Assembly: GCA_020634975.1 (NCBI GenBank)
Contig: JACKAQ010000001.1
Coordinates: 372,001 to 436,000 of the forward strand
Length of the DNA stretch: 64,000 nt
Source of the DNA: JACKAQ01 sp020634975 [NCBI: Calditrichia bacterium]
Lineage (GTDB): Bacteria > Calditrichota > Calditrichia > RBG-13-44-9
Direction: 5' to 3'
Made by a program: the position numbers and the translations under genes. A model generated the notes under the pieces. That model was not told the origin of the DNA. It ran no database searches and saw nothing but the letters and a program-made list of their open reading frames with translations. Positions 7,708 through 16,939 of this stretch are shown piece by piece (the first letter of the stretch is position 1; each line of letters starts with the position of its first letter).

Positions 7708-9329
7708 TGATCAATTTTCAACGCAGAAACCGGTTCAGCACCGAACTTATGGAGAACGGGCAACACGTTCTGGTTTACCCAAAGCGCTTTGAGATGGGTA
7801 TCGAAGACAAATTGTTTGTACACCCGGTCAACCCAGTAATACAGCATCGCGGGGTAAACGGGAATTTCATCTGTGCCGGTTTCTGCAAAATAATTTGAAT
7901 AAATGGCAAAAAAATCTTTGGGCAACTGATCAGATTTTAGCACCAAATCCGGCAGCGAAAATCCGTTCCGCAATCGGAGGCATTTGCCGGCCAAACTGGC
8001 GATGTCCACCAATGTCATACCGGCAGCTTCGCTCATATCCCAATCGATAAAACCGGTGAGTTTCCTGTTTTTGTCGAACAGACAGTTGCCAATTTTAAAA
8101 TCACCATGGCACAGCGCAATCAGCACTTTTTTTCTCGTAAACGCATCCAGTAAAAGCGATTCGATTTTTAGAAAATGTTCCGCATATTCGGGAATGTGGT
8201 GGATAATCGCATCTAATTTCGGCTTTAGTTGATTTGCATGCGTATATTCGTCAAAAACAGTTATTTGTCCTGTTTTTTGGTGAACTTGTTGAATGCTATT
8301 TTGTGCTTCGCGATAAATTTCGCGGGCAATATTTATGTTTTTTTCGCGAAATTGTTTTTCCGCAGAACCACCGGGAACGCCTGTTTCCACAAACACCGGA
8401 ACGTCCGCGTCGATCCCTTCAACCGGTTTCGGAACGGCGTGAATACCGTTCAATGATAGCTGGTTCAAGGTATCATTTTGCGCATTAAGTCGCTCAATTG
8501 CTTCGTTTGTAAATGGAAAACGGATGAAAAAATCGCTGTTCCCCACCTGCAACCGGATAATCAAAATATTGGTCGTTGAAATGTAAATCTGGCGAACGTG
8601 TTTCCGAAGTTCTGGCGAAAAAGGCTGACGCAAAGTTTTGGCAATAATGCGATCCAGCAGTGTGGGCTGTACGGCACCGTTCTCATCCGGTTTTGCGGCA
8701 ACAATTACCCGCTGATGCGGCTGGCAATAAAACGCACCACGCTGCACCAGCCAGCGTTTTACCCCGGAATCGCTGGAAGCCGGAACAGTCGTTTGGAATC
8801 CCGGTGCAACCAAATATTTGGGTTTCTTCAAATCCGGATCGACCAAATAATACCATTGCGATTGAAATTGGTTTTTTTTGAGTGTATCCAGTACTTTGCC
8901 GGAAAGATGTCTCAAATCACTGGCTGATTTGAGGTGCATCGGCATATTTTTGATGGCTTCGCCAGTGGAATGTGACCAATCCAGAATGAGCAGCGAACCA
9001 CCCGGCGCGAGGAGGTCTGTGGCTATTTTTACAAATTCGTCCGGCGATTTTCCGGAAAGATCGATGATAACGTTATCAAACCGGGCATCGAAATGTTGTA
9101 ATTCTGCCAGTTTTCCGGTTCGATTGGTTTCGTTTTCCACGCTTGAATATTTGATATCGACAATCGTAACTTCCTGATGCAAGGTGCTGTAATCAATAGA
9201 TTTACGCGCTGCATGATTGGTGATGACGAGGCTTTTGCCACCATTTTGGAGCTGGCCAAAATAAAAAAATGGCAAAAAAGTATGTGCGTTATCCAAATAT
9301 TTCATCGTTTTCTCTATTTTACTGCTCAT
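7695..9329 (-). CDS. Methyltransferase-like domain fused to aminoglycoside phosphotransferase-like kinase
   Basis: A 544-aa protein. The N-terminal ~170 residues resemble the second half of a SAM-methyltransferase Rossmann fold (NVIIDLSG, then LLAPGGSLLILDW), but no clear glycine-rich SAM loop is visible, so it may be degenerate. Residues ~240-520 form an APH/choline-kinase fold with the catalytic loop CHGDFKIGNCLFD and the metal motif GFIDWD. Together with the other APH-like gene at 10910-11953 it brackets a polysaccharide deacetylase, so a small-molecule or glycan kinase in EPS synthesis is plausible. The start is uncertain: ATG at 9329, ATG at 9305 (weak GAGA site) or TTG at 9392 are all possible. 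Confidence 0.7.
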   Translation of the reverse strand: MSSKIEKTMKYLDNAHTFLPFFYFGQLQNGGKSLVITNHAARKSIDYSTLHQEVTIVDIKYSSVENETNRTGKLAELQHFDARFDNVIIDLSGKSPDEFVKIATDLLAPGGSLLILDWSHSTGEAIKNMPMHLKSASDLRHLSGKVLDTLKKNQFQSQWYYLVDPDLKKPKYLVAPGFQTTVPASSDSGVKRWLVQRGAFYCQPHQRVIVAAKPDENGAVQPTLLDRIIAKTLRQPFSPELRKHVRQIYISTTNILIIRLQVGNSDFFIRFPFTNEAIERLNAQNDTLNQLSLNGIHAVPKPVEGIDADVPVFVETGVPGGSAEKQFREKNINIAREIYREAQNSIQQVHQKTGQITVFDEYTHANQLKPKLDAIIHHIPEYAEHFLKIESLLLDAFTRKKVLIALCHGDFKIGNCLFDKNRKLTGFIDWDMSEAAGMTLVDIASLAGKCLRLRNGFSLPDLVLKSDQLPKDFFAIYSNYFAETGTDEIPVYPAMLYYWVDRVYKQFVFDTHLKALWVNQNVLPVLHKFGAEPVSALKIDHHNS

Positions 9330-9474
9330 TTTAGCGATTGTTTGTGGCTGAAACAATATAAATTCCCAACTTTGAACCACCAGTTTGATCAATTTGCCGC
9401 AGAATTACTGATGTAAGTCATCGTCAATATTGTTCAAATCTATTACCAAAATTGCAACAAATGTAATAATGATA

Positions 9475-9506
9475 AACAAAAAACCCCTGCCAAATATGAC
9501 AGGGGT
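9475..9506 (-). terminator. Terminator of the deacetylase gene (minus strand)
   Basis: On the minus strand ACCCCTG / CAGGGGT form a 7-bp stem followed by T6GT3. It lies about 40 nt after the deacetylase stop and ends the main EPS transcription block. Confidence 0.85.
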
Positions 9507-9546
9507 CGCCGGATAATAATCATGTTTTTTATAGAATCGCTCAGAA

Positions 9547-10554
9547 TTATTTCAATAAACCGCAAAGTTTTGCTTCCATTAACGAAAGCGGTAATCCCAA
9601 CGACACATTAAATCGGTGCAGCGCAAAACGGTCTGTTTGTCCGTTGTTGAATAACGGAATTTGTGAGAACGCACATTTGTAACCCAATTTTTTTAGCTGA
9701 GTTTTGTGCAATTCGGAAAAATTGTCCGATTCACCATTGGGATAGCTCATTGTGAAGCATTCCTGTGCGGTGGCTTTTTCCAGCAACTCTTTGGAGAGCT
9801 TCAGTTCTTCCCAACTTTCAGATTCCGAAAGTGTGGAAAGCATGGAATGTGTGTGGGTGTGTGCGCCAATATGTTGCCCCGCTTTAACCATCCCTTTAAC
9901 TTCGTCCCATGTCATAAATAAATAGCGCTCTTCTTCATCCGGTAGCATATCTGCCGGGACATCCGATAGCTGGCTGCGAAGGCAAGCCATCGCCTCGTCG
10001 CGTTCGGCTTTGGGCGCGAGTTTGAGCTTTTTCCGGATGATTTGCGATGCATTTGCCCGGTCAGTTGTGGTAACCAATGGCAAAACGAGCTTATCTGCCC
10101 AGCCGAGCATCAGTTCTTTTTGTTTTGTGTTGTTTAACAGGCGGGTTACTTCTTCCGTCCATAAAAAATCTCGGGTGCCAATTAAGCCTGTGGAAATAAA
10201 AAAGCAACCTTCGATACCATATTTCTGCAATATCGGCACGGCATATCGATAATTATTTCTGAAACCGTCATCAAATGTGATCAAAAAGCCACTGCTGGTA
10301 TCCACATCCGGATGGCAGAAATCCGCCGCCTTTAGCGGACGATAATTTTTTAGCAAAAATTGAATTTGTTGATCAAACTGGCGGGTCGTTACAAAATTAC
10401 GATATTCATATTCCGAACCACCACTGGGAATTTCCGGTAAAATACCGTGATAAGTTAACACCAACGCTTTTTTCTGATTGATTCGGCGATAAGATGAGTA
10501 AACACCTGTTAAGCCCAATGCGCTAAATAAGCCACTCTTATATCCGTATTTCAT
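9547..10554 (-). CDS. Polysaccharide deacetylase (NodB family)
   Basis: A 335-aa carbohydrate esterase family 4 protein that would remove N-acetyl groups from an amino-sugar polymer. Motif 1 (ITFDDGFRNN, catalytic and metal Asp pair) is near residue 95 and motif 2 (GAHTHTHSML, the metal histidines) near residue 230. The long insert between them is usual in the EPS-associated subgroup. No convincing signal peptide is present. AAGGAG lies 13 nt before the ATG, which is rather far. A second deacetylase in the same locus (24645-25514) is interrupted, so this copy may be the working one. Confidence 0.88.
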   Translation of the reverse strand: MKYGYKSGLFSALGLTGVYSSYRRINQKKALVLTYHGILPEIPSGGSEYEYRNFVTTRQFDQQIQFLLKNYRPLKAADFCHPDVDTSSGFLITFDDGFRNNYRYAVPILQKYGIEGCFFISTGLIGTRDFLWTEEVTRLLNNTKQKELMLGWADKLVLPLVTTTDRANASQIIRKKLKLAPKAERDEAMACLRSQLSDVPADMLPDEEERYLFMTWDEVKGMVKAGQHIGAHTHTHSMLSTLSESESWEELKLSKELLEKATAQECFTMSYPNGESDNFSELHKTQLKKLGYKCAFSQIPLFNNGQTDRFALHRFNVSLGLPLSLMEAKLCGLLK

Positions 10555-10909
10555 CTACTTCTCACTCCTTGAAATGGAATTCCGCAGTTTTCGGAACCCG
10601 GCACGACTTCCTGATTCGGTTACTTTATTCATGCTTTATAAAACAACTATTTTATAAATTCTGTCTATGTTGATGATCGTATTTTCGGAGTAAAACTATA
10701 TAAAATCGGGCAAATTTGTATGATTTAATTCACTTTTGAGAAATTTATGATTGTATTATTATGAATCACATTAATAATAAACCAATGCTATCGCACAAAA
10801 CATACACTGCATTTTCGTAAATCTATACAAATTAATCAAATTAAAAGTTACAGATTTGGTAATATCCAGCTACATTTTTGCTGCTTTTAATACCCCCATT
10901 TTAACGGAA
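10555..10909. other. AT-rich gap inside the EPS locus
   Basis: About 355 very AT-rich bases between two same-strand genes. No coding frame or RNA gene is visible. It probably carries a separate promoter for the downstream deacetylase gene. Confidence 0.5.
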
Positions 10910-11953
10910 TTAGCTGTCAATTAATCGATTCAGGATGCTTAATTCGCGGCGCAGTACCCATGTGTTATAAAGGCGTTCAGGGAGGTTGAATTTCCAAAAT
11001 CGGGTGATATTTGCCAAATGTGTTAAAATATGTCGAATAAGCAGTAGTTTGAACATCATTTTTTCGGTGGCGTTTGCATCACCAAAGCCGCTCAACAACA
11101 TCTGCTGAATCCGCCGGATAGTCGATTTACTGAATTGCGGTTTAAACGTAAGCAATTCCAGTTGAAAATATAACTTGCTGACATCCAGCAAATATGAGCC
11201 ATCAACCAGTCGCCCAAAATCCAAAACGGTGACAATATCATTTTTTATCAGAATGTTACCGGGGTTGAAATCGCTGTGGTTCACCGTAACCAGCAATTCA
11301 TTTTCCGGCACTTGAGAAATTTGCTCCTGAAAATAGTTGCGAACTTTGGGAGACAATCCAGCGGGAAATTGCCGTCGCGGATCTTCCAGCAGTTTCTCCA
11401 ATCGCACATTTACGTAATCAACAAGCTCATTCAAATTGTAGTTTTTATTGGGAATTAGCATTTTTTGCTGTTTAAAATTCAGCCATTCTCCAACCATAAA
11501 AACCTGTTTATCCAGTTGTTGGGATTTGGTGGTACCTGCAAGAAGGTGTGCGCTTTGGAGTAAAATTTGGAACAGGTTTTCGCCGGTAGATTCTTCGGTA
11601 ACGGTGATAGATCGTTCAGGCATATCCAACACGGGGCGAACGACCCGGAATCGATGCGAATCTGAAAAATGGGTGTACCAATAATGTGCAGCTTCCATGT
11701 CCTGACAAATTTTTTCGTGATGCCGTTGGACCGTCCGACCATCCTGCAGCCGGTATTTTTTGATAAAAACGATCGATTCATTTTTATCGCCAATTACCCG
11801 GCATCTCCCAACAACTGAAAACGGGCGGTGCATTACTTTTAGTATTTGCAATTTTCGAAATCGCCCGATCTCGAGGTTTTGCTCCCATTCTTCTTGCGTA
11901 ATTTCAGCAACAACCTGATCGAAATCCGGTTGTTCCATCGGTAATGCGATCAA
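10910..11953 (-). CDS. APH/lipopolysaccharide-kinase-like phosphotransferase
   Basis: A 347-aa protein-kinase-like fold enzyme. Residues ~45-90 hold a beta-rich N-lobe with an IVFIKKY lysine. The catalytic loop is VNHSDFNPGNILI near residue 230 and the metal motif VLDFGRL follows at ~245. A phosphoryl-transfer role on a sugar or lipid carrier is inferred from the EPS context. The TTG start overlaps the flippase stop by four bases (TTGA), a sign of translational coupling. An in-frame ATG at 11938 is the alternative start. The substrate is unknown; antibiotic resistance is unlikely given the setting. Confidence 0.75.
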   Translation of the reverse strand: MIALPMEQPDFDQVVAEITQEEWEQNLEIGRFRKLQILKVMHRPFSVVGRCRVIGDKNESIVFIKKYRLQDGRTVQRHHEKICQDMEAAHYWYTHFSDSHRFRVVRPVLDMPERSITVTEESTGENLFQILLQSAHLLAGTTKSQQLDKQVFMVGEWLNFKQQKMLIPNKNYNLNELVDYVNVRLEKLLEDPRRQFPAGLSPKVRNYFQEQISQVPENELLVTVNHSDFNPGNILIKNDIVTVLDFGRLVDGSYLLDVSKLYFQLELLTFKPQFSKSTIRRIQQMLLSGFGDANATEKMMFKLLLIRHILTHLANITRFWKFNLPERLYNTWVLRRELSILNRLIDS

Positions 11954-13581
11954 TTGCGGTTATCCGTCAGGTTTGCGCTTTCTGCAGAAAGCGGTGGTTC
12001 AACTGTTTTTGCCGGCGCTTCGATATCCGGTGTCGGTTTCACCGGTTTTTTCGATTTATTTTTTACAAATGGCAAGTTTTTAATTACCGGGATTTTGCGG
12101 GCGGTTTTTCGCAAATCTTTGGTCAGGTCTGTAATGATTTCGTCAATATCCTGAAAACGGATCACATAATGCGATCCGAACAGCGCAATCATTGACAACA
12201 CGCTGATCAGGGCAAACATTATGAGACTGGTTTCACCTAAAAGCGGTTCAACAAATATTTTCAATGCCCACAACAATGCAATCTGAATTCCTCCGTAAAC
12301 AATGGCGGAGCGCTGCGCACCAAAAAAATGCCAGACATTCAGCGGTAATTTTTTAGCGGTGAGGCTCATCGTGAGCAACAAGCGGATAACGGAGGCAAAG
12401 ACGATACCGATTGCAACACCTGCAATCGTTCCAAAATAAAAAATGCCACCCAAAACACCGAGTGTTAATATCGCTAAATATAAAATATCTCTGCGGGTAT
12501 TATTCCCAATATAGCCGGTGGCTTTTAACAATGGTTGAAAAATGAGGGTAAAAGAATCAATTAGTCCGGAAATACACATAATTTGCAGCGGTATTATGGT
12601 TTCCATCCATTTTTCACCGTAAAGATTTACGATCAACGATGGGGATGCAAAAAACAACCAGATCATCAGCGGATAGGTTACGACCGATAGATGCCGGGTA
12701 ACCTGCAATAATCCGCGAATCAGGCGATCGCTATCATCCTGCAATCGTGAATAAGTGGAATATGCAACGGTATTCATTTTGCGAACGAGCCGTTTGCGCG
12801 GCATACTCATCAGGTCAAAAGCGCGTTCATAAAAACCGAGTGCAGTTGCACCCAAAAATTTCCCGATGAAAAAGTAGTCTACTTTATTGATGCCGTAAGT
12901 AACATATGCATTTACATACATCCATAATCCGAATGAAAACGTATCTTTGAGTGCCCATTTTTTGTATCGGAATTTAGGTTTCCAATCCGAAAAACGCAGC
13001 GCATAACGAATTGCAGAAGAGCGACTGGCAAGACTTCCCGCAACTTCGCCCCATACCAACGCCCAAACACCGTAACCCATTACTGCCAAGCCAATTGCAA
13101 CCACAATAGTTGCAATTTTGCTGATCGTATGCGAAAATGCCAACTCCTTAAATCGCAAATTGCGCCGCAAAATTGCCGTCGGAACCGCCGAAAAAGCCTG
13201 TAAAACAAAATCGATCGCTATTACCCATAATATGGGTATTAGTACGGGCTTTCCAAAGAATTCCGCGTAGTGTGGCGCACCAAAAAACACCACTGCCGAC
13301 ACAAAAGACATGGTAAGCATGTTCGTCCAAAAAACCGTGTGGTAGTGGTCATCCTTGATATCTTTTATCTGAACCAAAACAGAGGTTAAACCAAATTGGG
13401 TCAACCGTCGGGAAAACTGAATGGCAATGGAAGCCAGCCCCATCAACCCAAAATCATCAGGGAAGAGAATCCGGGCTAAAATAATACTGCTGCCAAAACG
13501 CAGAAAAAATTCTGCGGCTTCGGCAAACACGACCCAATAGAAAGCTTCCTTGCCTTTTCTGCCATAATCTTCTTTTGACAA
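11950..13581 (-). CDS. Polysaccharide flippase, Wzx/WzxC-like (MOP superfamily)
   Basis: A 543-aa inner-membrane protein with about 12-14 hydrophobic segments over residues 15-485, including FGSSIILARILFPDDFGLMG at the N-terminus, which is typical of lipopolysaccharide-biosynthesis flippases (PF13440 type). It should move the undecaprenyl-linked repeat unit to the periplasm. The C-terminal ~50 residues are a polar tail rich in Lys and Pro. The start is TTG with AAGGAG 5 nt upstream. It is followed by the four-base overlap with the kinase gene. Confidence 0.88.
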   Translation of the reverse strand: MSKEDYGRKGKEAFYWVVFAEAAEFFLRFGSSIILARILFPDDFGLMGLASIAIQFSRRLTQFGLTSVLVQIKDIKDDHYHTVFWTNMLTMSFVSAVVFFGAPHYAEFFGKPVLIPILWVIAIDFVLQAFSAVPTAILRRNLRFKELAFSHTISKIATIVVAIGLAVMGYGVWALVWGEVAGSLASRSSAIRYALRFSDWKPKFRYKKWALKDTFSFGLWMYVNAYVTYGINKVDYFFIGKFLGATALGFYERAFDLMSMPRKRLVRKMNTVAYSTYSRLQDDSDRLIRGLLQVTRHLSVVTYPLMIWLFFASPSLIVNLYGEKWMETIIPLQIMCISGLIDSFTLIFQPLLKATGYIGNNTRRDILYLAILTLGVLGGIFYFGTIAGVAIGIVFASVIRLLLTMSLTAKKLPLNVWHFFGAQRSAIVYGGIQIALLWALKIFVEPLLGETSLIMFALISVLSMIALFGSHYVIRFQDIDEIITDLTKDLRKTARKIPVIKNLPFVKNKSKKPVKPTPDIEAPAKTVEPPLSAESANLTDNRN

Positions 13582-13643
13582 TTTTGCTCCTTAAAAACAG
13601 CGTAAACAGCAACTTACAGCATGTAATAAAATATTAAAATGAT

Positions 13644-15392
13644 TCACTTCTGAGTTATTGGCAACAAATTTTCGACTGCTTCTGAAATCTGCCGGTAGAT
13701 TTTCTGGAACCGGTTGATATCGCCGCCATACGGATCAATAATTTCCAGAGATGGTGCATTTTTGCGAAACGATCCCAAAAAGAACAGCTTATTTCTGGAT
13801 TCAGGAAACGTTAGCAACACCCGCCGATACAGCTCGATATCCATGATAAAAACAGCACCGGCTTGCTGAACCACTTCAGGCGTGAGTAATTTTGAACGAT
13901 GCGGGCGCATATCGATGCCGTAATCCTGTGCGGCTTCGACCGCATTATCCGGGCTGGGGCGATCGACCCGTTCGATCAATCCGTAAGAATCGATGCGAAT
14001 AGTGTCGGCTTTCCCATTTAATTTAGCACGCAAATAATAATCTGCAAACGGGCTCCGGCAAATATTGCCTTTGCAAACGAATGCGATAAAGGGTTGTTTT
14101 TTAACCAATTTAGCAAAACGATTTTCAGCATTTTTCCGGTGAAACGGATTAAAGCGGTAATTCAATTCCAACAATTTATGCTGAATTTTTTCACGTGCGC
14201 CGCGTAAATTTTCGCCAAAATATTTGCTCAATTGGCGAACGCCGGGTTTTGGATCATCCAACACAATCGTATCCCAACGCTCACGTAACAACGCGATATG
14301 CCGGATTTCTGCAACAACTTTGGGCATTGGCACGGTAATTTTAAACGGATCTTTTTTATCTGCTCGAATATTTTCTTTCAACCAGTCCAGGTCTTTCACT
14401 GGATTTCGGGCATACAAATGATAACGATATTTGTTTTCCACCGGCTTTTTGCCCTTAACCAGCATATCAAACAGCAATCCCGGAAAATCGACACCAGCGG
14501 CAATCGCCAGCGGCAACGATCCCCAAAATCGCCCGTTAATTTCCATTAAAACACTTTCGCCGGTTTCCTGATCCTGTTTGTATTCCACCATTGCAACGCC
14601 GGTCCAGCGCAAGTTTTGCAACAAATTGAGCGAGTGTTTCAGCAATTCCTGATCCAGCGGTGCGCTTTTGCGATAGCTGCTGCCGCCACCGCCCAGCGGT
14701 TCGTGAACACGCTCATGTTGAAAAGCTGCAACCATTTCGCCGCTATCCATCAAAAATTCCTGCCCGATGCCAACCCCTTTGTGGAATGATTGGATGAGCA
14801 CCGGACAAATCGGTAGCAATCGCACCAGCTTTTTTTCGAGATCGCTGCGATCTTTTGCCAACTCCACATCCAGCGCATGCCGGATGTTTTGTTGCCACAC
14901 TTTTGAGGAAACCGGTTTAACAATCACCGGAAAATGGAAGGCTTCGCAAATTGCATCAAGTTGTTTAATATCAACAACTTCAAAACTTTTTGGAATCGGC
15001 ACGCCCAAGCTTTCCGCCAACTCCAGCGTCTTACTTTTTTTGTAGGTGTATTCAAAACCACGGTCATCGGGAATGGCTAATTTTGCCCATTTTTCCAGTT
15101 TTTCCCGGTTGTGAACTATTTGAACCAGATAGTTATCGGCAGTTGGAATAACTAAATCGTAGGACTCGGAGCGCAACAATTTCTCCAACTTTTGCAACCA
15201 CAAATCCGGTTCCTGCCCTACTTTCGGAAATTCAATCACACGTTTCACATATTTGGAATAGCTTGCAACCGAGTCGTTTGCGTCTGTTCCCTGATGAACA
15301 ACGATGCCTTTTCGTCCGAGCGAGCGAATTACCGTTAGAGCACTGCGATCGTCAACACCCAGAACCAGCACTTTGTAAGATTTTTGCATCAT
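13644..15392 (-). CDS. ATP-grasp enzyme fused to low-molecular-weight tyrosine phosphatase
   Basis: A 582-aa fusion. Residues ~1-330 are an ATP-grasp ligase: a Rossmann-like start (YKVLVLGVDDRSAL), an ATP-binding lysine strand (FPVIVKPVSSKVWQQN), and the metal site MVEYKQDQETGESVLMEING with its Glu and Asn. Residues ~435-580 are a complete LMW-PTP of the Wzb type, with the CX5R loop CKGNICRSP (Cys near 440) and the general-acid DPYG motif near the end. In EPS loci Wzb removes phosphate from the Wzc autokinase, which is encoded nearby (20421-22790). The ATP-grasp part may ligate an amino acid or other carboxylate to a sugar. ATGATG at 15392 follows AGGGA at a good distance; a further upstream ATG at 15413 is less likely. 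Confidence 0.87.
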   Translation of the reverse strand: MMQKSYKVLVLGVDDRSALTVIRSLGRKGIVVHQGTDANDSVASYSKYVKRVIEFPKVGQEPDLWLQKLEKLLRSESYDLVIPTADNYLVQIVHNREKLEKWAKLAIPDDRGFEYTYKKSKTLELAESLGVPIPKSFEVVDIKQLDAICEAFHFPVIVKPVSSKVWQQNIRHALDVELAKDRSDLEKKLVRLLPICPVLIQSFHKGVGIGQEFLMDSGEMVAAFQHERVHEPLGGGGSSYRKSAPLDQELLKHSLNLLQNLRWTGVAMVEYKQDQETGESVLMEINGRFWGSLPLAIAAGVDFPGLLFDMLVKGKKPVENKYRYHLYARNPVKDLDWLKENIRADKKDPFKITVPMPKVVAEIRHIALLRERWDTIVLDDPKPGVRQLSKYFGENLRGAREKIQHKLLELNYRFNPFHRKNAENRFAKLVKKQPFIAFVCKGNICRSPFADYYLRAKLNGKADTIRIDSYGLIERVDRPSPDNAVEAAQDYGIDMRPHRSKLLTPEVVQQAGAVFIMDIELYRRVLLTFPESRNKLFFLGSFRKNAPSLEIIDPYGGDINRFQKIYRQISEAVENLLPITQK

Positions 15393-15505
15393 TTTGCTAT
15401 CCCTGAACCACATAAATAAGCCCGTAAAACATTCGAGTTATGCCAATCATTGTCGGCATTGTCACCGGATTTGTGATACTCGGATATTTTGCAGGCTGCA
15501 ATTTT

Positions 15506-16939
15506 TTATCGTGACTCCAAAATATTATCGAACGTTTTGATGGCGTTTGCCATGTTAAAAAACTGGCGGTTTTCGCGGATGCTTTCAACCAGATAATCCG
15601 GGTTGTCAAACAAAAACACGATGCCTTTTTCGATATCTTCGATTTCGTTGAAATTTGCAAACACCCCAAACCGGTCAACAACCACATTTTTGGTGGCGCT
15701 CCCCTCTTCTGCAATTGCAAGAATGGGCTTATCCCAACAAATGTAATCGTAGAATTTGCCGGGCAATTGCAATTTGGTGACTGGTTGTAACAGAATCAGC
15801 ACGTCGCTGTTTGCCATATATTCAAGGCTTTTTTGATAACTTACTTTTGAGATAAAACTGACAACATCCGCCAATCCCAAATCTTCGGAAAGCGCTTTTG
15901 TGTGCTTTTGGTGGTCGGTTACCGCACCAAGAAAAATGAATTCCACCTTGCTGCGATCGATGATTTCGTTATCGACCAGATTTTTTACAGCCAATAAAAT
16001 CGGACTGGGATCGCGATGTTTGTATAACGATCCGGCGTGAATAAACCGAATTTTATCGCGGGTACGTGGCGTTTCAGCTTCGCTGCCATCAAACTGAATG
16101 AGGTTCTCCGGATCAAATCCATTGTTGAACAGGCGGAACTTGCTTTTTGGCAAATCGCTGTAATGCGCGACATAGTCGTTATACATTTCCTGTGTAATCA
16201 GCACAACCTGATCGGCTTGCCGAACTACCCACCGCTCGAAAGCAACAATTTTATCATGTTTCCATTTTTCAAAACTGTTGGCATCGCGCTCTTCATCGTG
16301 CCACGGTGAGCGTGCCCACGGATCGCGAAAATCGATCACCAATCGCGCACCGGTCAGTTTTTTGAGAATTGCGGACATCAAATGCAGACTGTGCGGCGGT
16401 GAACTGGAAAATATGACATCGATTTTTTGCTTTTTAATCAACCAAAATCCACGCCAAATCGCCAACGGCAGCCAGGTCATATTTTTGTCCGGAAATTGCA
16501 ATATATCGGTAAAAAAATCTTTCAGGACTTGCCATTTGCTGCGCTTTGCCAATTTTTCTGCAGGTTTGTACCCAATATCCTGCAACGAAACGCCATTGGC
16601 AACAGCACCGTTTGCTTTCCCATTTGCAACGGGATTTGCTGTTTTTTGCGGTTTTTCAGCGGCGGAATCTTCACCGCTATCTGTTTTTTTGATATTCTCA
16701 CGAACATTCAATAAATGGTGGACAACATCGAGTTTCCCGGTTCGTGTGACGGAAACATCCTGCATAAATTCCGGCAGAGAATCGTCGCCATTGTATTCCG
16801 GATAATACTTTTCTTTTAACGTGAGCACCGAAATTTTCCAGCGATTGCGATCCAGAAATTTGCAAATCCGCAAAATCCGCTGTGTCCCGATGGATTTCGA
16901 TGGTGGAAAATTTGTGGTTAATATGAGTAATCGGTTCAT
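15506..16939 (-). CDS. Glycosyltransferase, GT4-like (GT-B fold)
   Basis: A 477-aa enzyme. The N-terminus ILTTNFPPSKSIGTQRILRI is the usual opening of EPS GT-B enzymes that act on the cytoplasmic face. The donor-binding half contains IRFIHAGSLYKHRDPSPIL and the late YICWDKPILAIAEEGSATKN segment. Residues ~85-130 are an unusual low-complexity insert rich in Ala, Asn, Gly and Lys (NPVANGKANGAVANG), probably a flexible loop. Its ATG overlaps the stop of the ligase gene by four bases (ATGA), so the two are translationally coupled. Confidence 0.85.
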   Translation of the reverse strand: MNRLLILTTNFPPSKSIGTQRILRICKFLDRNRWKISVLTLKEKYYPEYNGDDSLPEFMQDVSVTRTGKLDVVHHLLNVRENIKKTDSGEDSAAEKPQKTANPVANGKANGAVANGVSLQDIGYKPAEKLAKRSKWQVLKDFFTDILQFPDKNMTWLPLAIWRGFWLIKKQKIDVIFSSSPPHSLHLMSAILKKLTGARLVIDFRDPWARSPWHDEERDANSFEKWKHDKIVAFERWVVRQADQVVLITQEMYNDYVAHYSDLPKSKFRLFNNGFDPENLIQFDGSEAETPRTRDKIRFIHAGSLYKHRDPSPILLAVKNLVDNEIIDRSKVEFIFLGAVTDHQKHTKALSEDLGLADVVSFISKVSYQKSLEYMANSDVLILLQPVTKLQLPGKFYDYICWDKPILAIAEEGSATKNVVVDRFGVFANFNEIEDIEKGIVFLFDNPDYLVESIRENRQFFNMANAIKTFDNILESR

